This document shows positions 1 through 8,378 of a stretch of DNA of 64,000 bases, piece after piece. The DNA is from Myxococcaceae bacterium (GTDB taxonomy: Bacteria; Myxococcota_A; Polyangia; Polyangiales; Ga0077539). The translations under genes were made by a program, and so were the position numbers. Each line of letters begins with the position of its first letter. The first letter of the stretch is position 1. The DNA is taken from NCBI GenBank assembly GCA_004297725.1, contig SCUS01000098.1, forward strand, positions 62,001 to 126,000. The letters are read 5' to 3'. Below the pieces are notes generated by a model. That model ran no database searches, was not told where the DNA came from, and saw nothing but the letters and a program-made list of their open reading frames with translations.

Positions 1-642
1 GGTCGCGCGCGGCTGCGTCTCGCCGTGGAGCACGGCGTCGAAGCGCTTGCGCGCCCCGGCTGCCCGCTTCTCGAAGAGCTCGTCGCTCCCGTCGCTGGGG
101 CGGTACCCGGTCACCGCGATCACATCCGAGGCGATGATGGCGCAGGTGTCCCGCACGACGTCGGTGGGCACCTCGGTGAGCGGGAACGTGAACGCCCGCG
201 AGAGGTACCGCACCGCCTCCTCGTTGCCGGCGCGGCGGCACGTGGCCACGCTGGAGACGCTCGTCCAGGCGTAGGTGGCGCCGGTGACGAGCGTCCCGAC
301 GAAGCGGACGCCGACGCCGGTGCCTACGCCCGAGGGCGTCACCAGCGCAGCCGCGGCGCTGGCGGGGGTCGTGGCCGTCGCGGTCCACGTGGAGCCGCCG
401 TCGAGGCTCCACCGCCAGGTGGCCACGCCGGGGGCGCCGCCCGCGACGACCTGGAGCAGCACCGGCAGCTGGTCGAGCTCGAGCGCGGCCACGTCGAGGC
501 ACCCAGCGGGCACGACGACGCCCGCGCCCGCCCCGGTGGGGGTGATGGGCGCGTGCGTCGTGCGGGCCTGCTTGAGCGCCTCGGGGGGCAGCCCCAGCCG
601 GAGGAAGTCCCCCAGCGTGGCGATCTCCTGGTAGGCGATCAC
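1..642 (-). CDS. Mu gp36-like (DUF1320-type) head/neck protein with inserted domain, 3' end outside window
   Basis: The gene starts at a GTG 12 nt after the capsid gene and runs off the left edge, so only its first 214 codons are seen. Residues 1-20 and about 145-214 look like the DUF1320/Mu gp36 family: a short N-terminal helix, then YLSRAFTFPL followed by VP and a long helix ending in a basic stretch (KRFDAVLHGET). That family usually acts in the head-tail connector region. Between the two parts sit roughly 110 residues rich in Thr, Val and Gly, including SLDGGSTWT, which look like an Ig-like or carbohydrate-binding beta-sandwich. The position after gpT fits the Mu gene order. Family call by eye, moderate certainty; the insertion is the unusual part. 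Confidence 0.7.
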   Translation of the reverse strand, partial: MIAYQEIATLGDFLRLGLPPEALKQARTTHAPITPTGAGAGVVVPAGCLDVAALELDQLPVLLQVVAGGAPGVATWRWSLDGGSTWTATATTPASAAAALVTPSGVGTGVGVRFVGTLVTGATYAWTSVSSVATCRRAGNEEAVRYLSRAFTFPLTEVPTDVVRDTCAIIASDVIAVTGYRPSDGSDELFEKRAAGARKRFDAVLHGETQPRAT

Positions 643-654
643 GACGGGCTCAGG

Positions 655-1602
655 TCAGGGACCGACGGCCTTGATGCTCAGCTGGGGGAAGCTGTAGCCG
701 AAGGCCGCGCGCCCCTCGGCGCCGAACACCAGCTCCTTGTTCTTCTTGCAGTGCTCGGAGTCGAGACCGAAGAGGATCCCGAGGCGGATCGCCTCGCGGA
801 GCTGGAAGATGAAGGGCTTGATCGGCTGGTTGGTGACGCTGACGTACCAGCTCTTGTTGTCGCTGGCCGTGCCCGAGAGCTCGGGCAGCACCTTCACCCG
901 CACGACGCCCTGGTTGATGTTGGTGACGCCGGCGTTGGTGCTCGCCGACTGCACGATGCCCGCCTCGGCGATGCGCAGCGCGGTCCCGCGCAGGGCCATG
1001 GGGACGGTGAGGTCCGTGGCCATGAGCCCCAGCGGCTCGCCGTCCTCGAGGGTGAACTGCGAGATGGCGGTGAGCACCGCCTCGAAGTTCGCCTCGGTGA
1101 GCGCCTGGCCCGCGAGGTAGTTGGAGAACGTGCCCGCCGCGGGGCGGTTCGGATCGACGGGATGGTCGGTCGCGTAGAAGGGCTTGCCGTCGAAGCAGAT
1201 CGCCTCGGCGACGGTCGCGTCGTGGCCCTTCTTCATGAGGCGCGCGATCTGGCGGTCGCCGAACTTCGCGGCGTGCATGCCGAGCTGCTCGAAGATGGGC
1301 GCGAACATCCCCAGCTTGTCGTCGGCGATCTTGTTGCGCGGCACCTTGGCGTCGCGGTTGAAGTCCTTGTTCTTGAGCCGGTAGGCGCTCGCGGCGAGGC
1401 CGCTCGTGTTGCGCTCGGTGGTCCACTCGGCCAGGCCCGGGATGAGCTGGAGCCACGAGTGCACCTCCTCCTCGGTGTCCGAGGTGAGCAGCGTCGCGAA
1501 GAGCTGCCACCAGGGGTCGCCCATCTTGATGCCGGCGCGGAAGCGCGTGTCGAAGTTCTGGAACGCCGCGTCGACGTCCTCGTTCATGAGGTCCTGGGCC
1601 AT
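655..1602 (-). CDS. Major capsid protein, Mu gpT family
   Basis: A 315-residue protein that would form the procapsid shell. It resembles Mu gpT-type major head subunits: N-terminal region with MNEDVDAAFQNFDTRFRAGI, a central conserved stretch with GDRQIARLMKKGHDATVAEAI and FDGKPFYATDHPVD, and a C-terminal part ending with a QPIKPFIFQLREA element, all typical of the Mu-like head subunit. Length matches the family (about 300). The ATG at 1602 is preceded by a GGAGA ribosome-binding site 5 nt upstream. It lies downstream of the protease/scaffold and decoration-like genes, the expected order, and 12 nt before the gp36-like gene, so they are probably co-transcribed as late genes. Confidence 0.9.
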   Translation of the reverse strand: MAQDLMNEDVDAAFQNFDTRFRAGIKMGDPWWQLFATLLTSDTEEEVHSWLQLIPGLAEWTTERNTSGLAASAYRLKNKDFNRDAKVPRNKIADDKLGMFAPIFEQLGMHAAKFGDRQIARLMKKGHDATVAEAICFDGKPFYATDHPVDPNRPAAGTFSNYLAGQALTEANFEAVLTAISQFTLEDGEPLGLMATDLTVPMALRGTALRIAEAGIVQSASTNAGVTNINQGVVRVKVLPELSGTASDNKSWYVSVTNQPIKPFIFQLREAIRLGILFGLDSEHCKKNKELVFGAEGRAAFGYSFPQLSIKAVGP

Positions 1603-1703
1603 GTCGGTCTCCGTTCAGTCGGGGTCGTGGGAGGGGGATGGAGGAGGCACGGGCGCGCTGGGCGGGGTGCTGTGAGCCGCGCCCGGCGCAGGGAGACGAG
1701 GGA

Positions 1704-2585
1704 CTACGAGGCGGTCTGCGGCACCGAGCCGCTGAAGCGCAGCAGGGCCTTGGCCGCGACGCCGTTGCCCGAGATGGCGCCGAGCAGGATGGCCGCGGCG
1801 TGCGAGCCGAGGAGCGCGTCGTTGGCCGCGCCCGCGTCCGAGGTGTCGGTGCGGCCGGTGACCGCGGCCTTGGCGCGCCCGGCGTTGGTGGTGGCGACGC
1901 GCGCGCCGACGGCGAGGGCCGCGGAGCCCACGAGCTGCGTGACGCCCTCGTAGCGCACGATCGCGGGTGCCGCCGCGGCGGGGGCGTTCTGGAGCACGCC
2001 CAGGGGCTCCTCGCCCTCGGCCGAGCAGAGGACGACGTCCCCGGAGCCGTCGAGCTTCACGAAGTGGAACTGCGCCGCCGAGAGGTCGGCACCCGCGGCG
2101 AGCACCACGTCCCGGTCGCTCGAGCTGCCCGCGGGGGCGCCCGCCGCGTGGGAGCCCACCTCCACCATGATGCGCCCCGCGTCGGTGATGGAGTGGATGC
2201 GCCCGACGCAGGGCCGGGTGTTGCCGCCGTTGTGGCGGGAGAGGGTCTGGTTGTCGATCGCGTAGGCCATGCGGCCCACGTCGGCGATCGTGATGGCGTT
2301 GGTGCCCGTGCCGTTGGTGAAGTCGGCGAGGGTGCGCTCGACGTCGACCGAGAGGGCCCCGGCGGTGCCGGCGGAGTTGTCGACGCGCTTGCAGGCGATG
2401 CCGTGCACCACGAGGTCGCCGTTGCCCGCGCCCTCGACGGCGTTGGCGGCGTAGCCCGTGGCGTCGCCCATCACCAGGGCGCCCGAGTAGAGGAGGGTCG
2501 CCGCGGCGACAGGGAGGCGGAAGCGGCGGGCGATCGGGTCGTGCCCGAGCCCGTCGACCTTGCGGTCGGTGGTCTGTGCAGTCAT
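1704..2585 (-). CDS. Capsid decoration/cement-like phage protein
   Basis: A 293-residue protein between the protease/scaffold and major capsid genes. The first 100 residues (YSGALVMGDATGYA, then a DVGRMAYAIDNQTL stretch and a GRIHSI...GRIMVEVG strand pair) resemble the small DUF2190-type capsid cement proteins found beside phage capsid genes. Residues 110-293 are an extra Ala/Gly-rich region with alternating hydrophobic beta-strand patterns, ending in LLRFSGSV. Such proteins usually stabilise expanded heads from outside. The larger size suggests a second surface domain. Role is inferred from position and pattern; no catalytic motif is seen. Confidence 0.65.
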   Translation of the reverse strand: MTAQTTDRKVDGLGHDPIARRFRLPVAAATLLYSGALVMGDATGYAANAVEGAGNGDLVVHGIACKRVDNSAGTAGALSVDVERTLADFTNGTGTNAITIADVGRMAYAIDNQTLSRHNGGNTRPCVGRIHSITDAGRIMVEVGSHAAGAPAGSSSDRDVVLAAGADLSAAQFHFVKLDGSGDVVLCSAEGEEPLGVLQNAPAAAAPAIVRYEGVTQLVGSAALAVGARVATTNAGRAKAAVTGRTDTSDAGAANDALLGSHAAAILLGAISGNGVAAKALLRFSGSVPQTAS

Positions 2586-2687
2586 GGCGTGGAAGCTCCT
2601 GGTGGGTGTTCAGGGAAGCGGTGGAGGCTGGAAGGCAGCGGAGGCGGGAAGGCGGCGGGAGGGGGCGCTACGCGTCCCCCGGAGCGG

Positions 2688-4058
2688 TCAGCGCCCGGCC
2701 AGGCGCTCCTTCTTCGCGGCGAGGACCTCGCCGAGGTCGTTGCCCATCTGGCGGGCGATGCGGATCTCCTTCTCGGTGAGCACCACCTCGCCGACCTGGG
2801 CGTCGGGCGTCACCGGGATCTCGATCTTCGAGCGCCCGGGCTGCGGGGCGGCGAGGTTCGCCAGCGGCGCGCGCTCGGCGATCATCGTGCGGAGCTGCTC
2901 CGTCGACTGCGACCCGATCCACCCCTCGCCCGCGCGGATCTGCGCGGCCTCGGCCGGCGTCACCTTCATCGTGCGCTCCCCCTCGGCCACGACGGCCTCG
3001 CGGTCGGCCTTCGCCTTCGCCTCGCGCTGGGTCTTCTCCTGCGCCTCCGTGGCGGTGGCGGCGGCGGCGCGCGCGGTTGCGAGCTCGGCCGAGACGCCCG
3101 GCAGGCGCTCGTGCGAGTCCTTCCAGGCGGAGAGGCGCCCGAGGGCCTCCTCGGGGTTGGCGGTGCCCAGCATCTTCAAGGCCTTCTCGGTGAACTCGTC
3201 CATGGTCTTCCTCGTGGCTGCGGCCGCACGCGCGGCGTTGGTCTTCATGCCCAGCGCGGCCGCGCGGGCGATGCATTCGTCGAAGCTGCAGACGTCGTCG
3301 GCGAGGCGCGCGGTGACGGCGTCGGAGCCCCAGAGCACGGCGGCCTGGAGCCCCAGCACCTTCTCGGCGCCGAGGGCGCGCGCCTGGGCGACGTGCTCGG
3401 CGAAGGTGCGGGCGATGCGGTCGATGACGGCCTGCTCGCGGGCGATGGCGTCGTCGGTGAGCGGGAGGTCCGGGTGCCCCTCGGCCTTCTGGTTCCCGGA
3501 GCGCACCACCACCACGTTGAGCCCCGCTTCGGCGTTGGCCTTGGTGCGGTCGCAGAGGGTCGAGAACGCCCCCACGCTGCCGACCTGACCGGAGGGCGGG
3601 ATCAGGATCAGGGAGGCCGCGCAGGCGACGGCGTAGCCCCCCGATAGGGCCATCTCGTCGACGTACGCGACGAGGGGCTTGCCCGACACAGCGGCGGCCT
3701 CGCGCATCCCGCGCGCCGCCTCGAAGCACCCCATGGAGGAGCCGCCGGGGCTGTTGATCTTGAGCACCACCGCCCGGACGCGGACGTCCGAGAGAGCGGC
3801 GCGGGTGCGCTCGGCGACGTCGTCGTAGCCGTCGAACCAGTACCCGCCGCGCTGCATGAGCGGACCGTCGACGCTGACCACGGCGACGTCCCCGACCATG
3901 CCGTAGGGCAGGCGGGTGTATCCGTCCTCGCCGCGGGCGAGCGGCACGCGGGCGGCCCATCGGCGCCCGAGCGCGTCGGGAGTGAGCAGAGCCGGGCCGT
4001 CCGCCTCGAAGGCGCGCAGCTCGGCGGCCGCAGGGGTGGGGATCGCGGGGTTGTTCAT
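2688..4058 (-). CDS. S49-family head maturation protease fused to scaffold
   Basis: A 456-residue protein. Residues 50-260 are an SppA/S49-type serine protease: VSVDGPLMQRGGY strand, LKINSPGGSS oxyanion loop (about 100-107), ALSGGYAVACAA with the nucleophile Ser139, and GNQKAEGHPD with the probable general base Lys191. Residues 290-456 are Ala/Glu/Arg-rich and predicted helical or coiled, typical of the internal scaffold that such proteases remove after assembly (compare Mu gpI and its scaffold product Z). The start overlaps the portal stop by 4 nt (ATGA), implying coupled translation. It would cleave scaffold and head proteins inside the procapsid. Confidence 0.9.
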   Translation of the reverse strand: MNNPAIPTPAAAELRAFEADGPALLTPDALGRRWAARVPLARGEDGYTRLPYGMVGDVAVVSVDGPLMQRGGYWFDGYDDVAERTRAALSDVRVRAVVLKINSPGGSSMGCFEAARGMREAAAVSGKPLVAYVDEMALSGGYAVACAASLILIPPSGQVGSVGAFSTLCDRTKANAEAGLNVVVVRSGNQKAEGHPDLPLTDDAIAREQAVIDRIARTFAEHVAQARALGAEKVLGLQAAVLWGSDAVTARLADDVCSFDECIARAAALGMKTNAARAAAATRKTMDEFTEKALKMLGTANPEEALGRLSAWKDSHERLPGVSAELATARAAAATATEAQEKTQREAKAKADREAVVAEGERTMKVTPAEAAQIRAGEGWIGSQSTEQLRTMIAERAPLANLAAPQPGRSKIEIPVTPDAQVGEVVLTEKEIRIARQMGNDLGEVLAAKKERLAGR

Positions 4059-5515
4059 GCGGCCATCCGGTAGCGCTGTCGGTGGAGGAAGCGGCGCGCG
4101 CTCGCGTGGGCCGCGCGCACCTCGGGGAGATCGTCGTCGGTCTCGTCGTCAGCCGCCTCGGGGGGCTGCGCGGGCGCTGGGTCGACGACTCGGAGGCGCA
4201 CGCCGTACTCCTCGGCCACCGCGTCGACGTCGACCTCGCGGGTGCGGTCGGAGAACTTCCCGAGCGCGTCCTGCCAGGCGCTGACCATGCCGGCGGCGGC
4301 AGTCTGCGTCTCGGCGCGGCGCGCGAGGTCCTCAGGTGGCGTCGGGTCGTAGACGGCCCACGGGGCGAGGTCCGCGTCGCCGAAGTTCCATGCCGCCCAG
4401 AGGCGCAGCACCTGGTCGTAGAACGCCGTCGCGAGCAGGTAGGCGTCCGCCTCGCGGAGGTCCTGCTTCACCCCGATGCCGGTCTGCGCCGAGGCCTTCG
4501 CACCCACCGAGGCGTTCTCGGTGGAGAGGTTGGAGCCCTCGATCGCGATGGAGACGTCGCCGTCCTGGCGCTCGATCAGGGTCTTGAACCCCTCGTGGGC
4601 GGGGTCCTTCGGCTCGATGAGGTTGACCTTGTAGCTGGCCTTCCCGTCGTCGCCCTGCGGGCTGACGATGGTGGTGTCCGTCGCGAGGTCGCGCATCTGG
4701 TCGAACCAGACCTGCGTGTCGTCGCTCTCCGCCTTCGAGTCGGGGACCTGCAGCTCGACGATCGGGAGGCCGTGCTTCTCCGACCAGCGGTTCCAGTCGC
4801 GCAGCGCCGCGGCGCGGGCCTCGCCCACGAGCCCGAGGCAGCGCAGCACGCCGCGCATCCAGGGTCGCGAGCGGGCGGCGCTGAAGAGCACCCAGCGGCC
4901 GTCGCCAGGCACCACCTCCACCTCGCCCTGGGCCGTCAGCGCGATGAAGCACTGCCGGTCCCAGTCGTAGCGGAGGTTGGTCGGGTGCCAGACCGTGAGG
5001 CGCGGGATCCATCGCCCGCGGCCGCGGACGACGTTCACCACGCAGAGGCAGAACCCCATGGTGACCAGCCCGCGCAGGACCTCGCTGGTTGTCTCCTCTC
5101 CGGCGATGGTGGGCCAGTCGGCCTCCAGCGCCTTCGCGGCGGCGCCGACGCGCTGCTTGTGCCCCAGGCCGGGCAGGATGGTGAACGGCGAGCCCACCAC
5201 CCCGAGGCAGCGGTTGTTGAGCGCCCCGTGGATGCGCGGGTTGCGGTCGAGCGCGTCGGCGAGCAGCGCACTCGCCTGGAACTCGCCCGCCTCGTGGGCG
5301 CTGATGATGCGCTTGACCGTCTCGAAAGTGCGGTCCCAGGCGGCGGTGCCCGGGCGCAGCTGGTCGGTCTTCTTCTTCGCCTCGCCGAGGCGGTGCACCA
5401 CGATCGTCGGCGCGTCTGCGGCCGGGAGCCTCGGCCGCGCCAGACGCGACGCGGCCTTCGCGAACCGGGCGGCGACGCCACGGAGGTAGGAGTAGGCGCG
5501 GGCGATGGGGTTCAT
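4055..5515 (-). CDS. Portal protein, DUF935 (Mu gp29) family
   Basis: A 486-residue portal subunit, forming the dodecameric DNA channel at one capsid vertex. DUF935-type signatures are visible: HEAGEFQASALLADALDRNPRIHGALNNR near residues 95-125, a WHPTNLRYD stretch, KHGLPIVELQVP, and the conserved region SIAIEGSNLSTEN with the helical Q-T-G-I-G-V-KQDLREAD that follows. Length matches Mu gp29 (about 510). The start ATG at 5515 overlaps the terminase stop by 4 nt, and the stop overlaps the protease start. In Mu a gp30 (F, SPP1 gp7-type) gene normally follows the portal; here it is absent. Confidence 0.93.
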   Translation of the reverse strand: MNPIARAYSYLRGVAARFAKAASRLARPRLPAADAPTIVVHRLGEAKKKTDQLRPGTAAWDRTFETVKRIISAHEAGEFQASALLADALDRNPRIHGALNNRCLGVVGSPFTILPGLGHKQRVGAAAKALEADWPTIAGEETTSEVLRGLVTMGFCLCVVNVVRGRGRWIPRLTVWHPTNLRYDWDRQCFIALTAQGEVEVVPGDGRWVLFSAARSRPWMRGVLRCLGLVGEARAAALRDWNRWSEKHGLPIVELQVPDSKAESDDTQVWFDQMRDLATDTTIVSPQGDDGKASYKVNLIEPKDPAHEGFKTLIERQDGDVSIAIEGSNLSTENASVGAKASAQTGIGVKQDLREADAYLLATAFYDQVLRLWAAWNFGDADLAPWAVYDPTPPEDLARRAETQTAAAGMVSAWQDALGKFSDRTREVDVDAVAEEYGVRLRVVDPAPAQPPEAADDETDDDLPEVRAAHASARRFLHRQRYRMAA

Positions 5516-7119
5516 GTGCGGGGAGCGAGGAGGCCGCGGGCGCTCGCGACGAGCTTGCGCACTGCCTCCTGGGAGATGGCGGGCGTGGTGCCCTGGAGCA
5601 TCAGCTCGGTGAGTCCGAGCGAGAGCGCGTCGATGGAGCCCGGGGAGACCCGCGACGTCGCGTAGTCGTGGTGGGTCATCGTGTGCTCGAGGGCCGCAAA
5701 GCCGGGGCCCACGTGAGAGACGAGGCTCGCGCGGCCGGTGAGAGGCTCGCCGTACAGCTCGCGCACCGTCTCGGCGCGGCCCCGCTTGTCGCCGCGGGCG
5801 CCCACCTTCACCAGGCGCACGAGGATGCGCTCGGGCTCGTGCTGGCGGCCCGTGGCGCGGCTCTTGTCGAGGGCCTCCTGGAGCAGCCATCCGATGATGG
5901 CCTCCTCGATGAGGGCGCCGCCGCCGTCCGACTCCGCGCAGATGCTGTGGGCCTTGTGCTTGCGGTAGCTCGCCACCGCACGCCCTACCCAGCCCTTCAC
6001 GCCCGCGTGTGCGCTCGCGTCGTCGAGCACGTAGCCGCGGCCGTCGGCGCCGCGGGCGATGGTCACGACGCCCGCGTCGTCGGCCTTCGCCGCGCGGGCC
6101 TCGTCGCTCTGGTTGGGGTCGACGTAGACCTCGCAGCGGGAGAGCGAGGGCGCCACCGGCACGCGCCAGGGGACGATGTGGTCCCAGGTCCAGAGCGCGC
6201 CGTCGACGCTGCGCCGGGGTTTGCCCTGGAGCATCGCCTCGGCCTCGGCCTCGGGGGTGTTGCAGAGGTGCTCCTTCGCACCCTCCAGGGTCCAGCCGAA
6301 GGAGCGGCCGTCGGGTAGCTCGCGCCGGGGGTTGAGGACGTGGGTCGCGGTCGCGTAGGGGCGCGGGGACGGGACGAGCTTCCCGCGCCCGTCGAGCTCG
6401 CCGAGCATCGGGAGGTTGATGACCTCCCAGCCGGCGCCAAACGCGCCCGCCTCGATCTCCCCGATGAGGTCCGGGTCGCACCAGCGGGTGTGGATGACCA
6501 GCAGGCTCATGCCCTCCTGCCCGCGCTGGAGGATCACCGAGCTCATGTGCGAGCGGACCGACCGCCGCGTCGCCTCGGAGAGCGCCGCCTCGCGGTTCTT
6601 GTAGGGGTCGTCAATGACCCCGAGCGCCGCGGGCTGGCCCGAGCCGGGACCGTCGACGGAGGTGAACAGGCACCCACCGCCGGCGGACGTCCGCCACATG
6701 CTGAGGTTCTGCCGGTCGGCGGCGAGGTCGACACCGGCGGCGCGGGCGATGGCGCGGCACCGGTACGACTTCTCGTTGGTCTGCTCCTTCTGGTAGGTCG
6801 AGTAGATGACCGGCCAGGTCGGGTGCTGGCCGAGGATCTGCGCGATGCCGTGGAGCACCAGCTCGGTCTTGCCGTGCTGCGTCGGGACCGACACGCACGC
6901 CCGCACCCGCTCTCCGCGACGGATGCGGTCGAAGAGGTCGGCGACCTGCGCGAGGTGGTCCGGGGCGAGGTAGCCGGGCGAGACGCGCGGCACGTACTCC
7001 AACAGCGACTCGGAGGCCCGCTCTTCCGCCTCGATCCGCCGGAGCTTCTCCGCCTTCAGCGCGCGGAGCTCAGCCTCCTCGTTCGCGGCGGCGCTGCTCT
7101 GCCGCGGCGATGCGGGCAT
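5512..7119 (-). CDS. Terminase large subunit (TerL)
   Basis: A 535-residue DNA-packaging motor. The N-terminal ATPase shows a Walker A-like PTQHGKTE at 79-86 and a Walker B with two acidic residues in LGVIDDPYKNRE (Asp170-Asp171). The C-terminal RNase H-like nuclease begins near residue 330 with VYVDPNQSDE and continues with an Asp-rich strand (YVLDDASA). This layout is that of Mu gp28-like and related headful-type terminases. The chosen ATG at 7119 overlaps the small terminase gene by 50 nt; a later start is possible but no good Met lies before the ATPase domain. It works with the small subunit upstream and the portal downstream. Confidence 0.93.
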   Translation of the reverse strand: MPASPRQSSAAANEEAELRALKAEKLRRIEAEERASESLLEYVPRVSPGYLAPDHLAQVADLFDRIRRGERVRACVSVPTQHGKTELVLHGIAQILGQHPTWPVIYSTYQKEQTNEKSYRCRAIARAAGVDLAADRQNLSMWRTSAGGGCLFTSVDGPGSGQPAALGVIDDPYKNREAALSEATRRSVRSHMSSVILQRGQEGMSLLVIHTRWCDPDLIGEIEAGAFGAGWEVINLPMLGELDGRGKLVPSPRPYATATHVLNPRRELPDGRSFGWTLEGAKEHLCNTPEAEAEAMLQGKPRRSVDGALWTWDHIVPWRVPVAPSLSRCEVYVDPNQSDEARAAKADDAGVVTIARGADGRGYVLDDASAHAGVKGWVGRAVASYRKHKAHSICAESDGGGALIEEAIIGWLLQEALDKSRATGRQHEPERILVRLVKVGARGDKRGRAETVRELYGEPLTGRASLVSHVGPGFAALEHTMTHHDYATSRVSPGSIDALSLGLTELMLQGTTPAISQEAVRKLVASARGLLAPRT

Positions 7120-7648
7120 CGATCTCCTCCATGGTCAGGTCCCCGATCGGCTTCCCGCCGCTGGTGACGTCGTGCTTGTCGATCAGGGTGCCGTCGGCGC
7201 GCTTCGTCGCGACCTCGGCCTCCGCCTTCGTCTTCGTGAGCTGCGCGCGCCGGAGCGAGGCCCCAGCGCGGAACTCCAACAGGAAGGCCGCGGCCCGCCA
7301 GTCGCCGGGGATGGCGCGCTGTTCCGGCCGGCCCTCCGCGGCCTCCACCCTGGGCATGCCCTGGGCAGCCGCGCGGATCATGCCCACCAGTGCGACGTCG
7401 CTCTCGCGGAGGGCCCGGTCGACGTCGCGGGCGAGGTTGGTGAAGCGGGGGTCCCCTCCCTCGCGGAGCTTCACACCGGGGGGCCGAGCGGCGTTCTCGA
7501 TGGCGATCCGCCCGGCCTTCAGCCAGCGGCAGAACGTCCGCCATTCGCCGCCCGCGACCGCCACCGCGTCTCGCATCGTGGCGCCTTTCGACAGCGCGTC
7601 GACGACGCGCTCGTGAAGGCCGGGGTCGTAGGTGTGCGGGCGAGCCAT
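7070..7648 (-). CDS. Terminase small subunit-like DNA-binding protein
   Basis: A 192-residue protein immediately upstream of and overlapping TerL. The N-terminus (YDPGLHERVVDALSKGATMRDA, then GEWRTFCRWLKAG) reads as a homeodomain-like helix-turn-helix that would recognise the packaging site. A helical oligomerisation region follows (residues 70-150, with DWRAAAFLLEFR), and the C-terminus is charged (EIDARIAAAEQRRRER), as in many small terminases that bind TerL through the tail. The name rests on HTH plus position; sequence similarity to Mu gp27 is not obvious to me. Confidence 0.8.
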   Translation of the reverse strand: MARPHTYDPGLHERVVDALSKGATMRDAVAVAGGEWRTFCRWLKAGRIAIENAARPPGVKLREGGDPRFTNLARDVDRALRESDVALVGMIRAAAQGMPRVEAAEGRPEQRAIPGDWRAAAFLLEFRAGASLRRAQLTKTKAEAEVATKRADGTLIDKHDVTSGGKPIGDLTMEEIDARIAAAEQRRRERGG

Positions 7649-7666
7649 GGATCTGCGGGCGGTCGG

Positions 7667-8152
7667 TCAGCGGCGAGCGGAAGCCTCGGCGTGCTCCGCC
7701 ACGAGCGCGTCGCCCAGGCGGCGCGCGGTGGCGAGGTAGCGGTCGGAGTCGCTGCCGACGATGCGGTGCAGGTCCAGCAGCGCCGTGATGTCGAACGCGA
7801 GGGGGGCGCGCGCCGTCGAGCGGCGCACGAGCTCGTGCTGGAGGCCCTCGACCTCGTGCAGGAGCCCCTGGATCTCGCGGCGGCCCGCCTCGACCTCGCG
7901 GAGCGCTCCGTCGCGCGCGGCGTCGCGCTGGCCCTCGGCCTCGGTGAGCTTCATCTGCAGACCGTGCACCCGGGAGCGAGCGGCTTCGCCGTCGCGAGCG
8001 GTCTGCGCGGTCAGCTGGGCGATCGTCTCGTCGCGCTGCGCGAGCTCGGCCTCCAGCTCGCCCACGCGTTCGGCGAGCGAGGCGTTGGCCAGCTCGAGCT
8101 CGGCGAGGGCGTGTGTGTCGGGGAGCTTCGTGGTGGGGTCGTTCTTCGCCAT
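7667..8152 (-). CDS. Coiled-coil phage protein of unknown function
   Basis: A 161-residue protein. Residues 15-115 form a long coiled coil with heptad Leu/Ala and many Glu/Arg pairs (ELELANASLAERVGELEAEL and onwards), followed by a compact helical end (LLDLHRIVGSDSDRYLATARRLGDAL). No catalytic or metal motif is visible. It sits 18 nt upstream of the small terminase gene, so a packaging or structural accessory role is possible, but this is position-based only. Confidence 0.7.
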   Translation of the reverse strand: MAKNDPTTKLPDTHALAELELANASLAERVGELEAELAQRDETIAQLTAQTARDGEAARSRVHGLQMKLTEAEGQRDAARDGALREVEAGRREIQGLLHEVEGLQHELVRRSTARAPLAFDITALLDLHRIVGSDSDRYLATARRLGDALVAEHAEASARR

Positions 8153-8162
8153 TGTGTCCTCG

Positions 8163-8378
8163 TCACGCAGCCTGTCGCAGCCGCCCGTGGATCAGGTCGT
8201 CGTAGTCATCGGCGCGCACGGCCCACTGGACCCCGCCGATGGGCTGGCCGTCGGGGGCGAGGCGCTGCACCTGCACTACGCGAGGGAAGGGCAGATCGCG
8301 CCATGCCGCGAGCCACCGGCGCGCGGTGCGGACGGTCCCCGCGGCCGGCGCGAGGTCTTCAGCGAAGAGGTGCGTCAC
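8163..8378 (-). CDS. Small phage protein, unknown
   Basis: A 71-residue protein whose ATG overlaps the stop of the preceding gene (ATGA) and whose stop is 10 nt before the next start, so it is supported mainly by operon geometry. The sequence has a basic aromatic helix (TARRWLAAWRDLPFPRVVQVQRL) and an acidic patch (RADDYDDLIHGRL). It may be a DNA- or protein-binding adaptor. No family recognised. Confidence 0.6.
   Translation of the reverse strand: MTHLFAEDLAPAAGTVRTARRWLAAWRDLPFPRVVQVQRLAPDGQPIGGVQWAVRADDYDDLIHGRLRQAA

Noticed and set aside
25..1953. Long open frame on the plus strand opposite the capsid genes
   Set aside because: Its Arg/Gly/Glu-rich sequence is a GC-bias shadow of the gpT and decoration-like genes; it has no domain pattern and crosses gene borders.
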